From: Arcuatula senhousia
Taxonomy: Eukaryota > Mollusca > Bivalvia > Mytilida > Mytilidae
Assembly (NCBI GenBank): GCA_963971305.1
Contig: OZ020304.1
Location: forward strand, 3,906,001 to 3,970,000
Length of the DNA stretch: 64,000 nt
Direction: 5' to 3'
The translations under genes and the position numbers were made by a program. Below are positions 34,801 to 46,800 of this stretch, in pieces. The notes under the pieces are model-generated. The model saw nothing but the letters and a program-made list of their open reading frames with translations, was not told where the DNA came from and did not search any database. Numbering within the stretch: the stretch's first letter is position 1; each line of letters opens with the position of its first letter.

Positions 34801-37800
34801 TTTTCTTTCCAGATTGAGTTGTGTAAAAAAGTAATTAATATCTACAGAACAATGGTGATGACTGTCAAAATGGAACAAAAAACTTGGTAAATATTTTTAA
34901 AAGAATGTTTTATAACCACAGGATATTACCAGCTACATATATTGCTAGCAAACTGAAGACAGGCCAAAAAAAATTAATGGTAGACAATAAGAGATGTGGA
35001 ATAAGTGTATGGAACACAACCAACATAAAGAAAAGGCAATTAAAAAAACACAAAATGGAGTAGACAGCAGACTAAGATTAGATTGTAAATCAAGCATCAT
35101 GTTTATAGCTGTTATATGTAATTCATGATCATGTAAACATTTTTATAAAACAGAATCAAAAGCTCCTAAGCTGTATTATAGGGTTAAGTTGACAATTTAA
35201 GGATGTTGAAAAAAATGCAATTCTCCGAATATTAGACTTTGTATACCAATCCATTTGCATATAACTGTTTCATTGTTACAAAACATTCAATTGACATTTA
35301 CATATACAAAAGCAATCAACTTTTAAAGTCATGTTCAAACAAGCTCAATATTTATTGTTATACAGTGAAACCTGTCCAAACCGAACAGCAATGGGACTCA
35401 AGGATTTGTTTGGTTTTAGCAGGTGTTCAGTTTTGTCAGGTTTCAAGTACAACCGGAAATGGACTATTATAGATAAATGAAAAAATATATAACTAAAATG
35501 ACAGTCTATCATAAAACTTGAAGTTGAAAATGCAATATAATTATATACATGAATATATAAAAGTAAAAGTCTTTTAGTAACAAAATTGAATTCCTCTTGG
35601 TTATTTTTGGTGTAGCTTGTGATTCACTTATTCACTTATTTTATTTTAACAATGAAATTATTTTCTCATCAATTAGACCAGTTATTAAGCTATGTTTTGG
35701 TGACAATCATTAACAAAATTCAGGGTTGAGAAACTTATTGTTATCAAAACATTCATATAGCTGCATGTTTTGATAATAAATGCTCATATCCTAATCATTT
35801 TGACAGCTTGGGTATTCTTTTCAATTTCTTGTAAAAACATACATGTAATTGTCATTGAAAAAGCAGAAAGTACATCCTTGATTTTCGATAATGAGTTCGG
35901 TATGGACTAGGTATTATAATATGATTTAATAACTAAAGGGAATAAAAATTGGTTCGGTATTCGGAATGGACAGTATTCGGTTTTAACAGGTTAAATTACT
36001 TTATATTTTATCAAAAATTCTTTGGGACTTGAGAATTTGTTCGGTTTGATGTGAAATTCGGTTTAGTCAGGGTTCGGTTTGGACAGTTTTCACTGTATAC
36101 TGAATTATTTTCAGGGAACAAATGTTAAACATATTACTTGCTATCACTTCTGGTATACTGGACAGTAATGTTCCTAGAGAAAGAGAAACTACACTAGGAG
36201 GGAAGCTAGCACAGCCTATATTTCAGGTATGTATACTGTCTTAAGTCTGTACCTAGAGAAAGAGAGACCACACTAGGAGGGAAGCTAGCACAGCCTATAT
36301 TTCAGGTATGTATACTGTCTGAAGTCTGTACCTAGAGAAAGAAAGACCACACTGGGAGGGAAGCTAGCACAGCCTATATTTCAGGTATGTATACTGTCTT
36401 AAGTCTGTACCTAGAGAAAGAGAGACCACACTGGGAGGGAAGCTAGCACAGCCTATATTTCAGGTATGTATACTGTCTGAAGTCTGTACCTAGAGAAAGA
36501 GAGACCACACTGGGAGGGAAGCTAGCACAGCCTATATTTCAGGTTTGTATACTCTCTGAAGTCTGTACCTAGAGAAAGAGAAACCACACTGGGAGGGAAG
36601 CTAGCACAGCCTATATTTCAGGTATGTATACTGTCTGAAGTCTGTAACTAGAGAAAGAGAAACTACACTGGGAGGGAAGCTAGCACAGCCTATATTTCAG
36701 GTAAGTATACTGTCTTAAGTCTGTACCTAGAGAAAGAGAAACTACACTGGGAGGGAAGCTAGCACAGCCTATATTTCAGGTATGTATACTGTCTGAAGTC
36801 TGTACCTAAAGAAAGAGAGACCACACTAGGAGGGAAGCTAGCACAGCCTATATTTCAGGTATGTATACTGTCTGAAGTCTGTACCTAGAGAAAGAAAGAC
36901 CACACTGGGAGGGAAGCTAGCACAGCCTATATTTCAGGTATGTATACTGTCTTAAGTCTGTACCTAGAGAAAGAGAGACCACACTGGGAGGGAAGCTAGC
37001 ACAGCCTATATTTCAGGTATGTATACTGTCTGAAGTCTGTACCTAGAGAAAGAGAGACCACACTGGGAGGGAAGCTAGCACAGCCTATATTTCAGGTTTG
37101 TATACTCTCTGAAGTCTGTACCTAGAGAAAGAGAAACCACACTGGGAGGGAAGCTAGCACAGCCTATATTTCAGGTATGTATACTGTCTGAAGTCTGTAA
37201 CTAGAGAAAGAGAAACTACACTGGGAGGGAAGCTAGCACAGCCTATATTTCAGGTAAGTATACTGTCTTAAGTCTGTACCTAGAGAAAGAGAGACTACAC
37301 TGGGAGGGAAGCTAGCACAGCCTATATTTCAGGTAAGTATACTGTCTTAAGTCTGTACCTAAAGAAAGAGAAACTACACTGGGAGGGAAGCTAGCACAGC
37401 CTATATTTCAGGTATGTATACTGTCTGAAGTCTGTACCTAGAGAAAGAGAGACAACACTGGGAGGGAAGCTAGCACAGCCTATATTTCAGGTATGTATAC
37501 TGTCTGAAGTCTGTACCTAGAGAAAGAGAGACTACACTGGGAGGGAAGCTAGCACAGCCTATATTTCAGGTAAGTATACTGTCTGAAGTCTGTACCTAGA
37601 GAAAGAGAGACCACACTAGGAGGGAAGCTAGCACAGCCTATATTTCAGGTATGTATACTGTCTGAAGTCTGTACCTAAAGAAAGAGAAACTACACTGGGA
37701 GGGAAGCTAGCACAGCCTATATTTCAGGTATGTATACTGTCTTAAGTCTGTACCTAGAGAAAGAGAGACTACACTGGGAGGGAAGCTAGCACAGCCTATA

Positions 37801-40800
37801 TTTCAGGTAAGTATACTGTCTGAAGTCTGTACCTAGAGAAAGAGAGACAACACTGGGAGGGAAGCTAGCACAGCCTATATTTCAGGTAAGTATACTGTCT
37901 TAAGTCTGTACCTAGAGAAAGAGAGACAACACTGGGAGGGAAGCTAGCACAGCCTATATTTCAGGTAAGTATACTGTCTTAAGTCTGTACCTAGAGAAAG
38001 AGAGACTACACTGGGAGGGAAGCTAGCACAGCCTATATTTCAGGTAAGTATACTGTCTGAAGTCTGTACCTAGAGAAAGAGAGACAACACTGGGAGGGAA
38101 GCTAGCACAGCCTATATTTCAGGTAAGTATACTGTCTTAAGTCTGTACCTAGAGAAAGAGAGACAACACTGGGAGGGAAGCTAGCACAGCCTATATTTCA
38201 GGTATGTATACTGTCTGAAGTCTGTACCTAGAGAAAGAGAGACTACACTGGGAGGGAAGCTAGCACAGCCTATATTTCAGGTATGTATACTCTCTGAAGT
38301 CTGTACCTAGAGAAAGAGAGACTACACTGGGAGGGAAGCTAGCACAGCCTATATTTCAGGTAAGTATACTGTCTTAAGTCTGTACCTAGAGAAAGAGAGA
38401 CCACACTAGGAGGGAAGCTAGCACAGCCTATATTTCAGGTATGTATACTGTCTGAAGTCTGTACCTAGAGAAAGAGAAACTACACTGGGAGGGAAGCTAG
38501 CACAGTCTATATTTCAGGTATGTATACTGTCTGAAGTCTGTACCTAGAGAAAGAGAAACTACACTGGGAGGGAAGCTAGCACAGCCTATATTTCAGGTAT
38601 GTATACTGTCTGAAGTCTGTACCTAAAGAAAGAGAGACTACACTGGGAGGGAAGCTAGCACAGCCTATATTTCAGGTATGTATACTGTCTGAAGTCTGTA
38701 CCTAGAGAAAGAGAAACTACACTGGGAGGGAAGCTAGCACAGCCTATATTTCAGGTAAGTATACTGTCTGAAGTCTGTACCTAGAGAAAGAGAGACCACA
38801 CTAGGAGGGAAGCTAGCACAGCCTATATTTCAGGTATGTATACTGTCTGAAGTCTGTACCTAGAGAAAGAGAGACCACACTAGGAGGGAAGCTAGCACAG
38901 CCTATATTTCAGGTATGTATACTGTCTGAAGTCTGTACCTAGAGAAAGAGAAACTACACTGGGAGGGAAGCTAGCACAGCCTATATTTCAGGTATGTATA
39001 CTGTCTGAAGTCTGTACCTAAAGAAAGAGAAACTACACTAGGAGGGAAGCTAGCACAGCCTATATTTCAGGTAAGTATACTGTCTGAAGTCTGTACCTAA
39101 AGAAAGAGAAACTACACTGGGAGGGAAGCTAGCACAGACTATATTTCAGGTATGTATACTGTCTGAAGTCTTTACCTAGAGAAAGAGAAACTACACTGGG
39201 AGGGAAGCTAGCACAGCCTATATTTCAGGTATGTATACTGTCTTAAGTCTGTACCTTAAAGAAAGAGAGACCACACTGGGATGGAAGCTAGCACAGCCTA
39301 TATTTCAGGTATGTATACTGTCTGAAGTCTTTACCTAGAGAAAGAGAAACTACACTGGGAGGGAAGCTAGCACAGCCTATATTTCAGGTATGTATACTGT
39401 CTTAAGTCTGTACCTTAAAGAAAGAGAGACCACACTGGGAGGGAAGCTAGCACAGCCTATATTTCAGGTATGTATACTGTCTGAAGTCTGTACCTAGAGA
39501 AAGAGAAACTACACTGGGAGGGAAGCTAGCACAGCCTATATTTCAGGTAAGTATTCTCTCTGAAGTCTGTACCTAGAGAAAGAGAGACTACACTGGGAGG
39601 GAAGCTAGCACAGCCTATATTTCAGGTATGTATACTGTCTGAAGTCTGTACCTAGAGAAAGAGAAACTACACTGGGAGGGAAGCTAGCACAGCCTATATT
39701 TCAGGTATGTATACTGTCTGAAGTCTGTACCTAGAGAAAGAGAAACTACACTGGGAGGGAAGCTAGCACAGCCTATATTTCAGGTATGTATACTCTCTGA
39801 AGTCTGTACCTAGAGAAAGAGAGACTACACTGGGAGGGAAGCTAGCACAGCCTATATTTCAGGTATGTATACTGTCTGAAGTCTGTACCTAGAGAAAGAG
39901 AGACCACACTAGGAGGGAAGCTAGCACAGCCTATATTTCAGGTATGTATACTCTCTGAAGTCTGTACCTAGAGAAAGAGAGACCACACTAGGAGGGAAGC
40001 TAGCACAGCCTATATTTCAGGTATGTATACTGTCTGAAGTCTGTACCTAGAGAAAGAGAAACTACACTGGGAGGGAAGCTAGCACAGCCTATATTTCAGG
40101 TATGTATACTGTCTGAAGTCTGTACCTAAAGAAAGAGAGACAACACTAGGAGGGAAGCTAGCACAGCCTATATTTCAGGTATGTATACTGTCTGAAGTCT
40201 GTACCTAGAGAAAGAGAGACCACACTAGGAGGGAAGCTAGCACAGCCTATATTTCAGGTATGTATACTGTCTGAAGTCTGTAACTAGAGAAAGAGAAACT
40301 ACACTGGGAGGGAAGCTAGCACAGCCTATATTTCAGGTATGTATACTGTCTGAAGTCTGTACCTAGAGAAAGAGAGACCACACTGGGAGGGAAGCTAGCA
40401 CAGCCTATATTTCAGGTATGTATACTGTCTGAAGTCTGTACCTAGAGAAAGAGAGACTACACTGGGAGGGAAGCTAGCACAGCCTATATTTCAGGTATGT
40501 ATACTGTCTGAAGTCTGTACCTAAAGAAAGAGAGACCACACTGGGAGGGAAGCTAGCACAGCCTATATTTCAGGTATGTATACTGTCTGAAGTCTGTACC
40601 TAGAGAAAAAGAGACCACACTGGGAGGGAAGCTAGCACAGCCTATATTTCAGGTATGTATACTGTCTGAAGTCTGTACCTAAAGAAAGAGAGACCACACT
40701 GGGAGGGAAGCTAGCACAGCCTATATTTCAGGTATGTATTTTGTCTGAAGTCTGTACCTAGAGAAAAAGAGACCACACTGGGAGGGAAGCTAGCACAGCC

Positions 40801-43800
40801 TATATTTCAGGTATGTATACTGTCTTAAGTCTGTACCTTAAAGAAAGAGAAACTACAGTGGGAGGGAAGCTAGCACAGCCTATATTTCAGGTATGTATAC
40901 TGTCTGAAGTCTGTACCTAAAGAAAGAGAGACCACACTGGGAGGGAAGCTAGCACAGCCTATATTTCAGGTATGTATACTGTCTGAAGTCTGTACCTAAA
41001 GAAAGAGAAACCACACTGGGAGGGAAGCTAGCACAGCCTATATTTCAGGTATGTATACTGTCTGAAGTCTGTACCTAAAGAAAGAGAAACCACACTTGGA
41101 GGGAAGCTAGCACAGCCTATATTTCAGGTATGTATACTGTCTGAAGTCTGTACCTAAAGAAAGAGAGACCACACTAGGAGGGAAGCTAGCACAGCCTATA
41201 TTTCAGGTATGTATACTGTCTGAAGTCTGTACCTAGAGAAAGAGAGACCACACTTGGAGGGAAGCTAGCACAGCCTGTATTTCAGGTATGTATACTGTCT
41301 GAAGTCTGTACCTAAAGAAAGAGAGACCACACTTGGAGGGAAGCTAGCACAGCCTATATTTCAGGTATGTATACTGTCTGAAGTCTGTACCTAAAGAAAG
41401 AGAGACCACACTGGGAGGGAAGCTAGCACAGCCTATATTTCAGGTATGTATACTGTCTGAAGTCTGTATCTAGAGAAAGAGAAACTACACTGGGAGGGAA
41501 GCTAGCACAGCCTATATTTCAGGTATGTATACTATCTGAAGTCTGTACCTAAAGAAAGAGAGACCACACTGGGAGGGAAGCTAGCACAACCTATATTTCA
41601 GGTATGTATACTATCTGAAGTCTGTACCTAAAGAAAGAGAGACCACACTAGGAGGGAAGCTAGCACAGCCTATATTTCAGGTATGTATACTATCTGAAGT
41701 CTGTACCTAAAGAAAGAGAGACTACACTGGGAGGGAAGCTAGCACAGCCTATATTTCAGGTATGTATACTGTCTGAAGTCTGTACCTAAAGAAAGAGAGA
41801 CCACACTAGGAGGGAAGCTAGCACAGCCTATATTTCAGGTATGTATACTGTCTGAAGTCTGTACCTAAAGAAAGAGAAACTACACTGGGAGGGAAGCTAG
41901 CACAACCTATATTTCAGGTATGTATACTATCTGAAGTCTGTACCTAGAGAAAGAGAAACTACACTGGGAGGGAAGCTAGCACAGCCTATATTTCAGGTAT
42001 GTATACTGTCTGAAGTCTGTACCTAAAGAAAGAGAAACTACACTGGGAGGGAAGCTAGCACAACCTATATTTCAGGTATGTATACTGTCTGAAGTCTATT
42101 CCTAGAGAAAGAGAGACCACACTGGGAGGGAAGCTAGCACAGCCTATATTTCAGGTATGTATTCTGTCTGAAGTCTGTACCTAAAGAAAGAGAAACTACA
42201 CTTGGAGGGAAGCTAGCACAGCCTTTATTTCAGGTATGTATACTGTCTGAAGTCTGTACCTAAAGAAAGAGAAACCACACTTGGAGGGAAGCTAGCACAG
42301 CCTATATTTCAGGTATGTATACTGTCTGAAGTCTGTACCTAAAGAAAGAGAAACCACACTAGGAGGGAAGCTAGCACAGCCTATATTTCAGGTATGTATA
42401 CTGTCTGAAGTCTGTACCTAGAGAAAGAGAAACCACACTAGGAGGGAAGCTAGCACAGCCTGTATTTCAGGTACTGTGGTTTCATTATTATCCATGGAGT
42501 ATCAGTTTTTGTTGTTCTAGTGGGTAGCCTTCATCCATGAAATTTGATGCCTAATGAAAAGCATCTGTATGCTGGAGACATCAAAACCACGAAATTAAGA
42601 ATCCAGGAACTGATCTTTTTTTAACAAACCAGGAAAATTGGTACCCACGAAAATAAATGAATCTACAGTATATATACTCTCTACAGTCTGCTTTCTTATC
42701 AACTAGTCAGTGTATCATTTTGATATAGCTTGTTGTCTAAGAATTTACAAGGTAAGCTTAGTTTTTGTGTCGCCTGCGACGAAAAGTAGCGGAAGGCGAG
42801 ACATAGGTATTACTTTCCGGCGACGGCAGCGGCGTCGTAAACTTTTTTGTAAGACTTTTGTGGACAATGAATTGCTTGAAAAGTATAATAGCTAGGCATC
42901 TGATATTTGTTATACAGACAGTTCAGATTATGGTCTACGCAACTGTCACCATGCTGTGTGACCCTGACCACATTTTCAGGCTCCAGTGACTCTGTGAACT
43001 TTGGTCTTTTTTCAGGCTGTAAACTTTTTTGTAAGACTTTTGTGGACGATAAATTGCTGGAAAAGTATAATAGCTAGGCATCTGATATTTGGTATACAGA
43101 CAGTTCAGGTTATGGTCTATGCAACTGTCACCATGCCGTGTGACCCTGACCCCATTTTCACGCTCCAGTGACTCTGTGAACTTAGGTCTTTTTTCAGGCT
43201 GTAAACTTTTTTGTAAGACTTTTGTGGACGATGAATTGCTGGAAAAGTATAATAGCTAGGCATCTGATATTTGGTATACAGACAGTTCAGGTTATGGTCT
43301 ATGCAACTGTCACCATGCCGTGTGACCCTGACCACATTTTCACGCTCCAGTGACTCTGTGAACTGTAAGACTTTTGTGGACAATGAATTCTGGAAAAGTA
43401 TAATAGCTAGGCATCTGATATTGGGTATACAGACAGTTGAGGTTATGGTTAACGTAGCAGTCTCCATGCCATGTGACCATGACCCCATTTTTAGGGTCCA
43501 GTGACTCTGTGAACTTAGGTCTTTTTTTCAGAAAACTTTTTACAATACTTGTGTGGACAATAAATTGCTTGAAAAGTATAATAGCTAGGCATCTGATACT
43601 GGTTATACAGACACAATTTGTGTTTATATCAAGAAATGAAAGCTTAGGTGGTTGATTTTAGTGATGGTGCCGGCAGGCGAGACATACTTTTAGCGGCCAC
43701 ACTTGTTATTATTACCGGTAAATGATGTGAAATTCAGCATTGGTGATATTGAACTTAAAATTACAAGGAAAATAACCTGAGTATTTCATAATGGCTTTAA

Positions 43801-46800
43801 CTTAAGCAGGGATCGCGCTGGGCTTGGCCAATGTCGCAAATTGCGATTTTTTTTTCTTGCTGGCGACAAAAAACGGCTGCTGGCGATTTTTCTGGCGCCT
43901 AAGTAAGTTTTATCATTTTCGACCGGAAATTGAATACACATTGCCAGTAATGATCAATATGTCAACAGGTAAGTTATCGTGTGTAACCACGTGTCGCCAC
44001 GGATGAGCAGGTAGATAATTGAATAGGTAAACGGTAGATCACAGCAGGTTGAAGAAAAGGATTAACGACTAATTAGAAATTAGGCTCACATCTTTTGATA
44101 ATGCAATAAAGGTGTCAAAACATTGATCAGGAACAAATTTCTGATGTACACCTGAATGAATTTAATTGTCCAAGCCAATTTGAGAAAGTATCGTGTGTTG
44201 ATTGCACACATGGCCTCATATCAGCCAAGGTGTCAAAACAATTAATTGCCGTTAAATCAAAATTATCTCCAGCTTGGGATGAGTTTTTATTCACAAAACA
44301 ATGAGAGAAAAGTAATCTGTACCTTATTAAGTTCCTCAAATAATCACAAGCATGTAAACAAACCATTCTATTTTTAGAACAGTTTAAATGAGGTTACTGA
44401 GGGATATACACAATAATGATTTCAGTAATCAAACAAAGAAAGGGAAGATAAATAAATCAAACTAAAACTAATTTTATTATTTTTATTTAAAAAAAAAAAA
44501 AGAAACTAAAAAGAAGTTGTTTTAGGAACAAAAATATTTTACCAAACTATTTAATACCATCAGCTGTTTTTTTTTTTTTTTCAAAATGAAATAAATAAAC
44601 AAACACATAACAACACTGGAATGAGAAGTTTTTATTTGAGAAAATCATGATAATTTTTATTAAAACATTCTTATAATGTACAGGATTCAATAGAAACCAA
44701 GTGAGTCATGATTGATGAATCTTTATAAGGGAACGGTCATTATTTACTAGCTGGGGGGGCTGGAAATTTTTCGACCAGATATAGCTTTCCAGAAATTGAC
44801 CCCCCCATTTAAATCCGAAAAAAATTTTGACCCCCCCAAAGACAGCTCAAAATTTTTTTTGACCCCCCCAATCCCCACAACAAAATTTTAAGATCTGTAA
44901 TAGAACGTTAATCACCATTGACTACATTGTACTTATGTATATTAATATAAGTAACAGTCTATGTAAGAAGTTGGATGTGGTGGCACACGAAGGAAAACAC
45001 AAACTTTTGATCATGAAAGTTTATTAATTTAAATTATCTGAGTAACACCATTTTGGTATATTAAAGTTCCTGAACTTCTGCCTTTTAAATATTGAATTGT
45101 TTGAAATTCAGTTGAATTCTTATAACAGTTTTCATATGTCACAGGGGCTTGAATTTTCGCCTTTTATATAAACTATTATGTCAACTATTAAAAAATATCG
45201 GCTGCTTACTCTATGAAACCAACATCAAAGGTTGGTTTTAGAGAGTAGGGGTTAATTGATATTTGGCCGCATTTCACGGAGTGAAAATTCGGGTGATAAA
45301 ATGTCGGGCGGTTAAAAATTTTTCATTACATTTTTCTCGGCAACTACTTTATCAACACCCCTTAATATTTGGTATACAGTATCAGCATGGGTCCTAAAAT
45401 GTGAGATTCGATTTCAGGTGTGTCGCCCACCTACTTCCTGTTTAACAAAATTGTTTACTCTTACAATTTTTTTTTAAAAAAGATTATATAAATGACCAAA
45501 CTTCAAGCCCCTGTTTTCCAGAAAGGATGTATTCTTGCCATTTTTCCCTATGGATAATTGGTAAAATTTTGCACCAAAAGGAAGTTAACACTTATTCAAA
45601 TGTAAAATCTAGTTAGAATGACTTTTTTGTATCAAAATGAATGCATCTGGGCCAAAAAAGCTAACCAAAAATCCAAACACATCAAAACTCTATAAATATA
45701 GCTCGCATATTTAATGTTTCTGGCCTGGGGGGGAGGGGGTAACTCTGGTATTTTATGACAAAGGTGTGCATTTTGAAGATTTTAATCCGTACCCGAATCT
45801 ATCTAATGCTATATGGAACCCGCTTCATCATTGGCTATCTCAAAGATCCATAACCTTGGACAATACACCCCTCCACATGAGATTAGATAATAAGTACAGA
45901 CCAGAAGATTATAACACTATGTGGTAATGGATAAATTAAATTACTTATCACTGTCCAGATGTTTATATTTGATCTTATATTTAGGCACTGTGATTTATTC
46001 TTAACAAAGATTAAACATGTTAAATCTGGGAATTCTTCATGAAATACTGAGAATACATTTTTGATTAGTAAAATTGGCAGCATGTAATTTTGACCCCCCC
46101 CCTAAATTAGACTGGAGAAAAAAATGACCCCCCCAATCGAGACATACAAATTTTTTTGACCCCCCTAAAATTTTCCAGCCCCCCCAGCTGATAAATAATG
46201 ACCGTTCCCTAATGTGTCCAATGTGTCAAACACTGATCTTTTGCAATCTCTGTTGGTCATGAAAATGTGATGGATTCTACAAAATTTTATCTTTGCTTTC
46301 CTTAATAATACTTTTTTCATAGTGCTCATTTAGTGCTTTCAGTGATATTTATTCTCTAGGTTGAGTATTCATTCATATGGTGCTGTTTTTTTGTGTATTG
46401 TTATGTTTATTGTATTGTTATTATTTAATTTGTATATGGCAATAAACATGATAAATAAAAATAAATCATGGTATGTTTTATTTCAAAAAGATATAAAACA
46501 AGAAAGGCTCCACCTTTATCATTTATTATAAAAAAAAGTCTTTCAATGAGAATAAACCATCCTTCAACATGCACCTGAAAAAAGACTGAAAACAATATTT
46601 TTAATATATACATCTATACGAGGGCTGTCCGTAAAGTTCGTGGACAAGCAAAGATTTGAACCAATACGACGTACTAGGGATTAGTTTTTTACATTATAAT
46701 ATTATTGAACATTTTCCTTTATTTCTGGTATATTGTTTTGCATATGTTCGACATAAATAGTGCTACGTTTTTAATTATTTGATTGGCTGTATGGTGGGTC

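Noticed and set aside
36227..42470. Array might be a CRISPR or a satellite with spacers
   Set aside because: Units are near-identical along their whole 79 bases with no unique spacers, and the sequence derives from an exon of a eukaryotic gene.
36227..42470. Array might encode a repeat-domain protein
   Set aside because: 79 is not a multiple of 3 and each unit puts a stop in the exon frame, so it cannot be read through as one protein.
43117..43488. 123-codon ORF, minus strand
   Set aside because: Translation of the about 182-bp repeat units of a dispersed element, not a gene.
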